From: an uncultured Lachnospiraceae bacterium
GTDB lineage: Bacteria > Bacillota > Clostridia > Lachnospirales > Lachnospiraceae
Reading direction: 5' to 3'
Length of the DNA stretch: 23,005 nt
Assembly: GCA_910577165.1 (NCBI GenBank)
Contig: CAJTLX010000052.1
Span: forward strand, 1-23,005
The notes below the pieces were generated by a model. It was given only the letters and a program-made list of their open reading frames with translations, did no database searches and had not been told where the DNA came from. Made by a program: the position numbers and the translations under genes. Numbering within the stretch: position 1 is the stretch's first letter; every line of letters starts with the position of its first letter. Positions 7,518-15,812 of the stretch are shown here, piece after piece.

Positions 7518-7621
7518 AAAAAAACGCGGCAGGAATGGCCGCGTTTTTTCGGGTAAATAAATACCGAAGTATAATAGGGTGGGAGTAGAAAGTGTTTATT
7601 CACTATCCAAAAAGTATTATA
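7518..7621 (-). ncRNA. Candidate small RNA, copy B of the duplicated intergenic element
   Basis: This is the second copy of the element at 7136-7236. On the minus strand it has TATAAT (7616-7621), the same CTTTCTACTCCCACCC segment, and a terminator-quality hairpin of CGCGGC/GCCGCG flanked by A6 and T6-7 (7518-7549) with the same 7-nt loop. The hairpin could also terminate transcription from the plus strand. Similarity between A and B seems to continue upstream of the -10 box, into a shared CGTAAGA segment near 7301 and 7674. The hairpin could equally serve as a distal terminator for the minus-strand gene ending at 7709. Confidence 0.4.
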
Positions 7622-7708
7622 TCTTGTAAATATGTCTGAAATATGTACAAATTATTAAAAAAATATTAAAAATCGTAAGAAAGTCTTAACATATGAAAAT
7701 CAGGATAG

Positions 7709-8119
7709 TTACATCCCGGAGAGAATTGAAAAAGAGCCACTGTGATGCCCTGCTTTGATCTTGACAGTGACTTTGCCGGAGACTGGCACCTCAAAGGACT
7801 CTGCTTTATCACAGATCGCAGTAAAAATTTCTTTATTCTCAGCATCCGTAATCTCGATGCTTAGAGTGCCGGACTTTGTTTCTACCTGGATGTGAAGCAT
7901 ATCTGTTTCTGGATTAATTTTCTTTCGCAATGTACCATTGAGAGAGCGATAGTTTGCTGACCAGTTCCCCCTATCTTCCTCGCCGGAATATCCGGTTCTT
8001 GTCCCACTGAAAGTACTGCTGGTGCCAAGTCGCATAGTCCCGCGCACAATCACTATCACAATAAGCAAAATAATAGCGAAGTTTAAAATAGAAAAAATAA
8101 TTTTTTTGGTATTTTTCAT
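7709..8119 (-). CDS. Membrane-anchored small protein of unknown function
   Basis: This 136-aa protein starts with MKNTKK and a long hydrophobic helix at about residues 7-25, most simply an uncleaved N-terminal anchor with the rest outside the cell. A Gly/Ser/Thr-rich linker follows, then about 80 residues of alternating polar and hydrophobic positions (HIQVETKSGTLSIEITD, FEVPVSGKVTVKIKAG) that suggest a small beta-sandwich. I do not recognise the family. It lies 15 bp after the preceding gene on the same strand and has an AAGGGAAC site before its ATG, so the two are almost certainly one operon. Its promoter would be the one at 8504-8532. Confidence 0.75.
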   Translation of the reverse strand: MKNTKKIIFSILNFAIILLIVIVIVRGTMRLGTSSTFSGTRTGYSGEEDRGNWSANYRSLNGTLRKKINPETDMLHIQVETKSGTLSIEITDAENKEIFTAICDKAESFEVPVSGKVTVKIKAGHHSGSFSILSGM

Positions 8120-8134
8120 TTTTGTTCCCTTTCA

Positions 8135-8449
8135 TCAAAAGATAACCCTATCTCCCACTTTCTGATTCATTGCGCAGAGAAATGCTTTTTTATTGAAAAT
8201 TACAAATTTATAGGTTCTGTCGTTTTTTGACACAATTTTTGCCACAGGAAAAAGTAGTACTCTTTTTACGGAAACAGAGGCGATTTCATCATAGGGGATT
8301 CGCAGCCTTTTATATTCATCTGCGATAGTGATTTTGTCACAGAAAAAGCAAAACTCTTCATCCCTTAGTACAATCGCGCCACCCAAGATCCCTCCCGCAA
8401 CAATACTTGCAATAAATTTTTTATTCCTTTTTCTCTCCCTTTTGTTCAA
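8135..8449 (-). CDS. Small bacterial-PH-like protein of unknown function
   Basis: A protein of up to 104 aa. After a basic N-terminus (MNKRERKRNKK) and a short hydrophobic Gly/Ala segment, the sequence EFCFFCDKITIADEYKRLRIPYDEIASVSVKRVLLFP, continuing to YKFVIFNKKAFLCAMN, has the strand pattern of bacterial PH/GRAM-like domains that bind membranes or partners. That match is by eye and tentative. The start is uncertain: the TTG at 8449 lacks a ribosome binding site, whereas a TTG at 8386 follows GGGAGG and would give 83 aa without the basic tail. First gene of a two-gene operon with the membrane-anchored protein downstream. Confidence 0.65.
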   Translation of the reverse strand: MNKRERKRNKKFIASIVAGGILGGAIVLRDEEFCFFCDKITIADEYKRLRIPYDEIASVSVKRVLLFPVAKIVSKNDRTYKFVIFNKKAFLCAMNQKVGDRVIF

Positions 8450-8465
8450 ATAAATATTATCAATC

Positions 8466-8569
8466 TTAATGTTATTTTTATGTAAATAAATTCTAATATT
8501 GACATTATACTACAGATAGTTCAAAAAGTCCATACCCAAATTAACATAAATCTTATTTTCTTTTTCAGT
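8466..8569 (-). promoter_or_regulatory. Duplicated promoter segment, copy 1
   Basis: On the minus strand TGGACT (8527-8532) and a perfect TATAAT (8504-8509) are 17 bp apart, driving the genes at 8449 and 8119. The surrounding 104 bp match 13819-13922 at 100 of 104 positions without gaps. A weaker similarity continues to about 8595, where both copies carry CCACTTA. Confidence 0.8.
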
Positions 8570-8577
8570 AATTTTTT

Positions 8578-8604
8578 TTAAAAATATCCACTTAGTGATA
8601 AGTG
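8578..8604 (-). terminator. Weak terminator at the end of the ABC transporter operon
   Basis: On the minus strand CACTTA/TAAGTG (8589-8604) forms a 6-bp stem with a 4-nt loop, followed by GGATATTTTT. It sits just after the stop codon at 8613 and before promoter copy 1. The short stem makes it only a modest candidate. Confidence 0.45.
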
Positions 8605-8612
8605 AGCATTTC

Positions 8613-9458
8613 TTAATTTTCAAAGATGAAGGAGTTGTGTATTGATATATTGTGATCAACCTCTTTTTCCTCTGTTTCTGGGAGGGCAGGATCTTTCGGA
8701 AATTTAAATTGTCTTTTCACTAAATAATATCTTTTCCATATACTATTACTTTGGTTAATATTTTTTCCTGCAAGGCTAGTTCCTTTATTAGGGATGATAA
8801 TATTGTGGGTATAACAAACTTGGATTTCTAAAATCTCGTCCTCGCTCTTATCAAAATGATAAGGTCTTCTCAGAGTAATTGCTGCATAACCATCTTTTTG
8901 TGTGTTTGTAAGACCTCTTTTTATATCAACTTCCCATTCTATCCCCACAAAATTCCAATCATAAAATGCATTGTCTGCGATTGCCTGTTTGAGCTTTTCT
9001 TTTTTTCGGATATAATTTACCTGTCTGTAATCGTCCTGTGGGAGCCATGAATCGCCAAACACAAAGGCTAAATCGTCCATTCCCGTCCATAATGGAAGTT
9101 TTTCCCATTTATATGGGATAATCACTCGAAACATGGGAGAGGGATTTCCTTCCTTTTCTTCCCAGATACGTGCCACAATGACCTGCATAGAAAAAATCTC
9201 TTCGGATATCTTTTTGTATTTTCCCCCTGGGTTTTCTGGTTTTCTTTCCATAATCGCGCTATCCACATTCCAATCAAGCAGATATTGTTTTTCCCATATT
9301 GGCAGAGCATCGATTATTGAGATTTCGATCCCCCTATCTGCCAACATACGATCTAATTCATCCTCCGGCAAAGTTTTGGTATAAAGCAAATCATTTTCAT
9401 TTTTATCCGCGGGTGTTGAACATAAAATAACAATATAGGGAAAAAATATAAAAACCAA
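8613..9458 (-). CDS. Exported or anchored protein of unknown function, 5' end interrupted by TGA
   Basis: The long open frame gives about 281 aa from a TTG at 9458 that has no ribosome binding site. The natural start appears to be the ATG at 9504-9506, which has an AGGAG site 6 nt upstream and is in the same frame, but its sixth codon is TGA (9489-9491). If that codon were sense, the protein would begin MKKQN-x-ILFFGIIIFILVF and run into VFIFFPYIVILCSTP, a normal signal or anchor sequence followed by a soluble domain rich in Trp and charged residues. The family is not recognised. It is the last gene of the ABC transporter operon, so it may be an accessory or immunity factor (inference). It may be inactivated in this strain. 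Confidence 0.65.
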   Translation of the reverse strand: MVFIFFPYIVILCSTPADKNENDLLYTKTLPEDELDRMLADRGIEISIIDALPIWEKQYLLDWNVDSAIMERKPENPGGKYKKISEEIFSMQVIVARIWEEKEGNPSPMFRVIIPYKWEKLPLWTGMDDLAFVFGDSWLPQDDYRQVNYIRKKEKLKQAIADNAFYDWNFVGIEWEVDIKRGLTNTQKDGYAAITLRRPYHFDKSEDEILEIQVCYTHNIIIPNKGTSLAGKNINQSNSIWKRYYLVKRQFKFPKDPALPETEEKEVDHNISIHNSFIFEN

Positions 9459-9559
9459 TATAAAAATAATGATGCCAAAAAAAAGAATTCAATTTTGTTT
9501 TTTCATAAAATACTCCTGGAAATTGCTTATTGTTGAAAATTAATAATTTTTCAAATGTC

Positions 9560-10348
9560 CTACTTTTTCTGATATACGGTACAAATCAGCTTATATAATA
9601 CAAGATATATAATAATATATAGTACTTGTATAATATAGATAATTTGTATTTTCTTTCCTATAAATAAAATATTTTTTTCATTCAACATTTCATTCCATAT
9701 AAGATTGATTGGAAAACTTTCTATCAATATTTTTCCAAAATCGGTCCGTAATATTGTCATTATATTTCTGATACTAAATATAAAATTCACTAGAATTGCG
9801 ATAATTGCAGTACGCAAGGACTGTTTGGATTTAGCAGAAACCAATAAAACAAACGCCGCCACCAAATTCAAGGCTAAAAAGGAATTAAGCCATACCTGAT
9901 TACGCATATCCTGATAAGTAACAAGTCCTGGGTTACCTATAAACCTATATAACGCCATATCTTCAATTGGTATACCCCAATTCCATGTGGAATGACCGAT
10001 TCCAAAACTGATATACGAAATAATACAGAATAAAAGCGTTAATATATTAGTTAAACTGAAGCCTACTAATAATTTTATTTTTGGCAATTTTTTTACCCCG
10101 TTTTTACTTGTCAGGATCAGCTCCAACATATCTACTTCTTTTTCCCGTGAAAATACGGGGGATAATAAAAATATCAAAATTATACATAAAATTTTAATAT
10201 CTAAAGTATAGGAAATAAACCATTCCCCCCATATATTATCATTTTGCACAAATGCAAGATCGATAAACGAATATATGTAAAATATAGGGATAAAAAGCAA
10301 CACCTTTTGAGGAATTGTTTTTTTCCACTCATAATCAAATAGTTTCAT
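9560..10348 (-). CDS. ABC-2-type transporter permease
   Basis: This 262-aa membrane protein begins MKLFDYEWKK, a start typical of ABC-2 permeases, followed by about six hydrophobic segments (roughly residues 16-34, 50-66, 90-112, 155-170, 178-198 and 235-255). A conserved-looking cytoplasmic loop SREKEVDMLELILTSKNG lies after the second segment, as in this family. The start has a GGAGAAAGG site. It lies 96 bp downstream of the ATPase gene, with no convincing promoter in the gap, so it most likely forms a transporter with that ATPase. Substrate unknown; related systems export peptides or give bacteriocin and antibiotic immunity. Confidence 0.85.
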   Translation of the reverse strand: MKLFDYEWKKTIPQKVLLFIPIFYIYSFIDLAFVQNDNIWGEWFISYTLDIKILCIILIFLLSPVFSREKEVDMLELILTSKNGVKKLPKIKLLVGFSLTNILTLLFCIISYISFGIGHSTWNWGIPIEDMALYRFIGNPGLVTYQDMRNQVWLNSFLALNLVAAFVLLVSAKSKQSLRTAIIAILVNFIFSIRNIMTILRTDFGKILIESFPINLIWNEMLNEKNILFIGKKIQIIYIIQVLYIIIYLVLYKLICTVYQKK

Positions 10349-10444
10349 TCGCCTTTCTCCTATCCATGATTATTGCTATGCATACTATAGGGAAACCTGT
10401 GGTATTGCTTCAATAAAAAGTTTGAAAGTGCCTTTTAAATTTTT

Positions 10445-11311
10445 TTATTCTGATTTCGTATTATAAGTGTACAGATATAAGTCTTGAAGATTTCCCTCTA
10501 CTGTAATCGCATTTGGGAGCGGCTTATCATCTGATACAATTCGAAGTTCAATATTTTCTTTTTCAATTCTCATGTTTGATACTTTATATTGTTTTTTCAA
10601 TTCCACCGCCTGTTCTTGGGTGGCGACACATTTCCATACTTTTCCCTGCACCAATTCCAATAGAGCTTGAAGACTCCCCTGCTGGTCAATCTTTCCGTTT
10701 TTCAGCAAGATAATTTCATTTCCGATATCCTCGATATCGGATACAATATGAGTTGCAAAAAGCACAATTTTATCTTTTGCATATCCACTGATGAACTGCT
10801 TAAAATTCATCCTTTCATCAATATCCAATCCTACTGTCGGTTCATCCAAAATCAATAGCTGGGGGTGATTTAGGATTGCCTGCGCGATTCCCAGTCGCTG
10901 TTTCATTCCGCCTGAAAAATTTTTGATTTTCTTTTTTCCCGTATCGGATAAGTTTACGAGCGACAAGGCATCCGATATCTCTTTTCTTCTCGTGTCTTTT
11001 GGTATCCCTTTTAGTTGTGCTATATATTCCATAAACTTCATTGCTGTAAAATCCGGATAATATCCGATTTTTTGTGGAACATACCCCAAGATATCCCTGT
11101 AATTTTCATCTAATGTATGAATGTCTTCCTCATTCCACAAAATTTTTCCATTATCAGGTTCTTCAATACCGCATATTAACCGGATCAATGTGGACTTCCC
11201 CGCACCATTCGGACCTAAAAGGCCATAAACTCCTTTATCTAATTCAAAACTAACACCATCTAACACTTTGTTTTTATAGTTCTTGTTTACATCTATCAAG
11301 TTTAGTTTCAT
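10445..11311 (-). CDS. ABC transporter ATP-binding protein (BcrA/CcmA-like)
   Basis: A single nucleotide-binding domain of 288 aa with Walker A GPNGAGKST (33-41), Q-loop VPQKIG around Gln80, signature FSGGMKQR (132-139), Walker B LLILDEP (152-158) and the H-loop THIVSD near residue 187. The last ~80 residues form the accessory C-terminal region common in ATPases paired with ABC-2 permeases. It energises one or both membrane proteins encoded beside it (9560-10348 and 11315-11860). The start has AAGGTGG overlapping the end of the upstream gene, whose stop is 3 bp before the ATG, so translation is probably coupled. Confidence 0.93.
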   Translation of the reverse strand: MKLNLIDVNKNYKNKVLDGVSFELDKGVYGLLGPNGAGKSTLIRLICGIEEPDNGKILWNEEDIHTLDENYRDILGYVPQKIGYYPDFTAMKFMEYIAQLKGIPKDTRRKEISDALSLVNLSDTGKKKIKNFSGGMKQRLGIAQAILNHPQLLILDEPTVGLDIDERMNFKQFISGYAKDKIVLFATHIVSDIEDIGNEIILLKNGKIDQQGSLQALLELVQGKVWKCVATQEQAVELKKQYKVSNMRIEKENIELRIVSDDKPLPNAITVEGNLQDLYLYTYNTKSE

Positions 11312-11314
11312 GAT

Positions 11315-11860
11315 CTATACCACCTTATTTATAGATTTATTTTTATATTCCTGACGCATTAGCCAAACATAAAAGAAAATAAATGCAATTACATATGAAA
11401 TTTCAAGAATATAAAACCAATAAATATCGATATTCCCTAATTTTATTGTAGGTACAAGGGCAACTCCAAGGATATTTAGCGCGTTGACGGGAAGAAATGA
11501 AAAAATACGTGTCACAAAGGGAGTTGACACAATATTATTTATTACCTCCAGGTTTCCCAAATACATGATTGCAAATGAAATTCCCATGGATGCAAAAGGA
11601 CTTGGAGTTTTTTTCGAAACCAAAAGGATAACTAGCACAAGCGTATTTATGATTACCCAATCAAGAAATATGGTATGGAGTAATAAATATCCATAAGTAA
11701 CCATACAATCCGAACGTAAAAAAACATACCAAAATCCGCACTGAATACTCGTATCATATCCATACAAACCATATCGTAAAAAAAAGGTTCCACATAATAG
11801 CGTGATCACAAGAAAAAAAGCGATATTGGCAAGGAAGATATTTTTTATAATTCGGCACAA
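11315..11860 (-). CDS. Polytopic membrane protein, probable ABC transporter subunit
   Basis: A 181-aa protein with about four to five hydrophobic segments: residues 8-28, 60-82, 90-110, 122-140 and 148-166. No family motif is clear. Its place between the ABC exporter and the ABC-2 ATPase, 12 bp after the former and 3 bp before the latter, suggests a second permease-like subunit. It is shorter than usual for an ABC-2 permease (about 230-260 aa) and its N-terminus is abrupt. The start is a TTG at 11860 with no clear ribosome binding site, so the true start may differ or the gene may have lost its 5' end. Confidence 0.7.
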   Translation of the reverse strand: MCRIIKNIFLANIAFFLVITLLCGTFFLRYGLYGYDTSIQCGFWYVFLRSDCMVTYGYLLLHTIFLDWVIINTLVLVILLVSKKTPSPFASMGISFAIMYLGNLEVINNIVSTPFVTRIFSFLPVNALNILGVALVPTIKLGNIDIYWFYILEISYVIAFIFFYVWLMRQEYKNKSINKVV

Positions 11861-11872
11861 ATATTTATTTTA

Positions 11873-13693
11873 TTATATCTTTTCATCTCGATAAAATTTT
11901 GCCTGTTTATCAAACATTTCGGTATATATTCCCTTTTTATCATATAGTTCTTTGTGTGTACCATATTCTGCAACACAGCCATTCTCAAAAACGGCAACTT
12001 TATCTGCTAACTGGACGGCGGATAAACGATGGGTGATCAGCACTGTACATTTTCCGGTAATAATCTTGTTGAACCGCATATAAATATCATACTCAGTAAT
12101 CGGATCAATTGCAGCAGTGGGTTCATCTAAAACAAAAATATCTCCCCCATGATAGCAAGCTCTGGCAATCGCAATTCTCTGTTCCTCACCGCCCGAAGGA
12201 TCTATTCCTTCTGAATCAAACCATTTTTCAAGCGGGGTTTCATATTTTTTCGGCAGATGGGAGAGCATAGAATCCAAACCATTTTTCTCACAGATCTCAT
12301 CCAATTTCTTCTCGTCATAATCGTGCGTCAACGCAATATTCATCCCCAGATTCATATAGTAGCTTACAAAATCCTGAAAAACCGGAGCAAAAAGCTGTTG
12401 ATATGCCTTTTGATCATATTCATTGATATCCACTCCATCTAAGAGAATCTTGCCTTCTGTCGGATGGTAAAGTCTAAGCAATAATTTGATAAAAGTAGAT
12501 TTCCCCGAACCATTACTGCCAACAATACATAATTTTTCTCCTGCGCAGATTTTAAGATCCATATCCCGTATTGCATAATGTTCACTTCCCGGATAACGAA
12601 AAGAAACATGGGAAAATTCGATTACTGAATCATCACGAAATACCGGGATCTTAGTTCCCTTTATTTCCTGTGCGGCAGTTACCGAAAGAAAATCAATCAA
12701 TTCCTGTGTTTTTAATCCTCGATCGGCCAACCGAATATAAGAGTCGAAAACGCTCCCCAAACTATTTGAAAATTGTCCTACTGAAGAAAGATAAATGGTC
12801 ATATTACCGATAGGAAGATCTTTAAATAATACTTTATATACTAAATATGCATATAAAATCCCCTGCTGGATCAAATTGGTTGCTGTTCTAAATAAGCCTA
12901 ATCTCCAGTTACATTTCCGATATTCAAGTTCAAAAACATTTGACTCTTCCTTGCTTTTTGTAAACAGACTGATCAACAGGGATTTTATATCAAAAATTCT
13001 TATTTCCTTCGCAAAAGAAATATGATTTAGCATATAGGAAACTCCGCCCTGATACCAGTCAAAATCACTTAGTTTCTTTCCCAGATCATGCTTTTTCAAA
13101 TTTGCCCGCTTTGCCATAACTGAATTGGAAAAAATCACCAATACAACGAGCAAAATAACAAACGGGTTCAATGTGAGAATAACAGAAGAAATGGCAAGTA
13201 AACTAACAACGGCAGTGGTCACTGCGTTGATCTGATCTACCACGGTGATAATGCCGGAAAGCGCATCGTCTGCGCGCTCTTTTTTTACTTGAATTTCCGG
13301 ATTTTCAATTTTCTCATAGTCCATCCCCAATACATAATGATAAAATTCTTCATTAAATGCAAGGCTAAGATGCAGCGAGAGCTTGTTTAATTTTTTATCC
13401 AAAAAATAATTGATAATATTTTGCACCGCTGGCACAGTAAGCAAAATAATTATATAAAATATTATTTTGGAAATCGCTCTCCCCTGCACTAATTCATTGA
13501 TAATCAAACCGGGAATAATCATATTCACCAATGGAAATAACCCATTTAATAGGGCGGAAAGTTCCTTCGTTAAAATATAGGTTTTGCCCTGTTTTCTTTT
13601 CCATACATATTTCAGTGCATATAGTGCATAATTACAAGTTTGATCAAATGTTTGATGTTTTTCTTTTATATTTTCAAAAGATATAAATGCCAT
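11873..13693 (-). CDS. ABC exporter, fused membrane and ATPase domains (MsbA/BmrA-type)
   Basis: A 606-aa half-transporter expected to act as a homodimer. Residues ~40-320 hold about six membrane helices; residues ~355-600 form the ATPase domain with Walker A GSNGSGKST (392-400), Q-loop PVFQDF (Gln440), signature PSGGEEQR (499-506), Walker B IFVLDEP (519-525), a D-loop and H-loop His555 in THRLS. There is no C39 peptidase domain, so it would not itself trim a double-Gly leader. The signature has Pro in place of the usual Leu of LSGGQ. It has a strong AAGGAGAG site and is the first gene of the five-gene minus-strand operon ending at 8613. Substrate unknown; lipid, drug or modified peptide are all possible. 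Confidence 0.93.
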   Translation of the reverse strand: MAFISFENIKEKHQTFDQTCNYALYALKYVWKRKQGKTYILTKELSALLNGLFPLVNMIIPGLIINELVQGRAISKIIFYIIILLTVPAVQNIINYFLDKKLNKLSLHLSLAFNEEFYHYVLGMDYEKIENPEIQVKKERADDALSGIITVVDQINAVTTAVVSLLAISSVILTLNPFVILLVVLVIFSNSVMAKRANLKKHDLGKKLSDFDWYQGGVSYMLNHISFAKEIRIFDIKSLLISLFTKSKEESNVFELEYRKCNWRLGLFRTATNLIQQGILYAYLVYKVLFKDLPIGNMTIYLSSVGQFSNSLGSVFDSYIRLADRGLKTQELIDFLSVTAAQEIKGTKIPVFRDDSVIEFSHVSFRYPGSEHYAIRDMDLKICAGEKLCIVGSNGSGKSTFIKLLLRLYHPTEGKILLDGVDINEYDQKAYQQLFAPVFQDFVSYYMNLGMNIALTHDYDEKKLDEICEKNGLDSMLSHLPKKYETPLEKWFDSEGIDPSGGEEQRIAIARACYHGGDIFVLDEPTAAIDPITEYDIYMRFNKIITGKCTVLITHRLSAVQLADKVAVFENGCVAEYGTHKELYDKKGIYTEMFDKQAKFYRDEKI

Positions 13694-13818
13694 ACTTTTT
13701 CTCTCCTTACAATGATTTACGACAAATACTATAATTATTATTTTTTATTTATAATATTACTCACTTTTTTAAATTAAGGTGTATTTATATTAACGCTTTC
13801 AACCGGAAAGCATGATTT

Positions 13819-13922
13819 TTAATGCTATTTTTATGTAAATAAATTCTAATATTGACATTATACTACAGATAGTTCAAAAAGTCCATACCTAAATTAACAT
13901 AAATTTTATTTTCTTTTTTAGT
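13819..13922 (-). promoter_or_regulatory. Duplicated promoter segment, copy 2, of the ABC transporter operon
   Basis: On the minus strand TGGACT (13880-13885) and TATAAT (13857-13862) are 17 bp apart, as in copy 1 at 8466-8569. The start of transcription would be near 13850, giving a leader of about 155 nt with a small stem GCTTTC/GAAAGC near 13797-13813. The rest of the A/T-rich gap 13694-14103 shows no gene. Confidence 0.8.
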
Positions 13923-14103
13923 GGCTTTCTTAAAGAAATGCCCACTTATCTAAATTTAACATTGGTTATATAAACTTTACCCTTATATCCGTTTCTGTTA
14001 CGTAGAATAATAGTATTGTCAATAGTAATTGTTTGTTTAACTTATCATGAAACAGATTTAATAATAATTATGGTTTGTAAAATATCAACAGTAAAGTACA
14101 TAA

Positions 14104-14148
14104 CTCCCTTATCATCTTTATTTAATCTAGCCAAAGATGATAGGGGAG
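14104..14148. terminator. Stem-loop downstream of the NlpC/P60 gene
   Basis: Arms CTCCCTTATCATCTTT (14104-14119) and AAAGATGATAGGGGAG (14133-14148) pair along 16 bp, including one G-T pair, with a 13-nt loop. No proper T-run follows on either strand, so it may be a weak terminator or an mRNA 3'-end stabiliser for the minus-strand gene ending at 14203. Confidence 0.5.
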
Positions 14149-14202
14149 CTAAATCATATATCAAATAAAATGGATTATTATAAAAGAAATAAATTGAATA
14201 AT

Positions 14203-15795
14203 TTAATTAGCCCATGGAGTCCGTCCAACATAATTAAAGTTTTGAATATGATATTCTGGAATTTCACGTTTCATAACTTTTCCGGTGTCCTTGGTAGAAT
14301 TACAATCATATACAACATAATTTGTGCCATTCCTACCCGTATACAAATATACATGCCCTTCCTTAGAGGAAACGAGAATATCTCCCACTTGTAAATTTTC
14401 CAAATTCGCTACTTCATAAAAGTTCGCTGTATCTTTTAATGTTCCAGTACTTTTTTTCTCCGTCAATCCATATGCAGAAGAAATAAAACCGGAACAGTCC
14501 AAACCAATCGTTCTCGAAACATAATTCTGTCTTTCTCCACTGGAATTTTGACTGCTTACGTTTCCCGCCATATACATTGTCCCATCACTGAAAACAGTAG
14601 TAATTTTATCCGAGAATTTCCCTCCATACGAGCCAACAGAGGATGTGTCGGACAGACCAAAAAAACCACCCCAACAATAAGGAATCCCCTGGAATGACCG
14701 CTCTACAGTTGCATCTTGTACTACCTTTGGAAGAGAGGTTGATTCTCTTACCACTTTATGTTTTGCATTTAATACCCAATAGTACGAGCGCATACTTTCT
14801 GCACGGCTAATGACTTCTGACCTGCTTAGAGAAATCTTGTCAGCTGCTTTTGTATTTTTGTCATTATTTTTTTGTTCCGATTCTTTCGTGACCTTATTTC
14901 TTGCTTTCACTTCTTTTTGAATGTTCTCAATATCATCCAGAAAAGAATTCTGTAAGGTATCCACAAAGGTAACTCGTTCAATCACAACCCTATCCTCATA
15001 ACAATTCATAAGATATGGCTGTTTATCGATTACCCGGAAAAAACGTTTTGGAATAACTGCCCATTTATCCATATCTATTTTATGAGATCCTTTTATCTCT
15101 TCTTCCTGAAGCTGTACGACAAACTGATCACCAATAATATGACCAAGCTGTGTATTATAGCGATGGAAAATTGCATAGTTGTCTGAAATATTTGTAAAAT
15201 ATTCTCGAATTTCTACATCTCCAATTCGATATTTCGTTGGTTCTTCCAGAGAATTTTTTTCAGATAAAGAATCCGCTAATTTTATCTCCTCAGATACTTT
15301 TCCAAAACCGCTGTAGGAATCTACATACTGCATTTTTTGCCCTGCCGAATTAACAATCATTATGTCCTTATCTTTTACCATCGCTTTTACGCGGGAGGAA
15401 TCACAGCCAAGCGGATAGGTTTCCAATAATTCTCCCTTCATATTGAACTTTAAAATTTTCTGTTGTACATAAGCTAAAACATAAATTTCATCATCAATAA
15501 TTTCCATCATATTGCAGTAAGTGCCAAGGTCAATGCACTGCTCAAAGGTAATGCCATCATATACAAGAATCCGATCGTTCTCAGAGTCGAGCAAATACGC
15601 TTTATCCTGATATACATAAAAATCTTGCGGACCTTCTGAACAGGCGGAATATTTTGTATATGTTACCGTATTCTCTTCCTCGCCCACTGGAATCTCCGCA
15701 ACGGTATTTGTATCTTCTGCCTGCACATTTACGGATGTGAAAAGTGCTGTCGCCGCCAATGATAAAACTAAAGTTTTTACCCACTTAAATCTCAT
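14203..15795 (-). CDS. Secreted NlpC/P60-type cysteine hydrolase with N-terminal beta-propeller-like region
   Basis: A 530-aa exported protein. A signal peptide covers residues 1-26, with likely cleavage after VQA. Residues ~45-290 show repeated strand-like segments (FYVYQDKAYLLDSENDRILVYDG, IYVLAYVQQKILKFN) that resemble a propeller; this is tentative. A charged linker (~290-325) leads to a C-terminal NlpC/P60 domain with catalytic Cys434 in GLDCSGF, His481 in GDILVSSKEGHVYLYTG, and polar residues near 497-499. Such enzymes usually cut peptide bonds in peptidoglycan, but an unknown amide substrate is possible. It has a strong AAGGGGGGG site and follows the small secreted protein by 17 bp, so the two are probably one operon. 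Confidence 0.88.
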   Translation of the reverse strand: MRFKWVKTLVLSLAATALFTSVNVQAEDTNTVAEIPVGEEENTVTYTKYSACSEGPQDFYVYQDKAYLLDSENDRILVYDGITFEQCIDLGTYCNMMEIIDDEIYVLAYVQQKILKFNMKGELLETYPLGCDSSRVKAMVKDKDIMIVNSAGQKMQYVDSYSGFGKVSEEIKLADSLSEKNSLEEPTKYRIGDVEIREYFTNISDNYAIFHRYNTQLGHIIGDQFVVQLQEEEIKGSHKIDMDKWAVIPKRFFRVIDKQPYLMNCYEDRVVIERVTFVDTLQNSFLDDIENIQKEVKARNKVTKESEQKNNDKNTKAADKISLSRSEVISRAESMRSYYWVLNAKHKVVRESTSLPKVVQDATVERSFQGIPYCWGGFFGLSDTSSVGSYGGKFSDKITTVFSDGTMYMAGNVSSQNSSGERQNYVSRTIGLDCSGFISSAYGLTEKKSTGTLKDTANFYEVANLENLQVGDILVSSKEGHVYLYTGRNGTNYVVYDCNSTKDTGKVMKREIPEYHIQNFNYVGRTPWAN

Positions 15796-15812
15796 TAAAG
15801 CCCCCCCTTAAA

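Noticed and set aside
7357..7560. 67-aa plus-strand open frame
   Set aside because: It crosses an inverted repeat, a dispersed repeat and a terminator hairpin, and has no ribosome binding site.
13694..14202. Bacteriocin or lanthipeptide precursor next to the ABC exporter
   Set aside because: Only very short frames (4-18 codons) with poor ribosome binding sites are present, and no double-Gly leader or Cys/Ser/Thr-rich core was found.
14137..14394. 85-aa plus-strand open frame
   Set aside because: It lies mostly antisense to the NlpC/P60 domain and starts inside a stem-loop.
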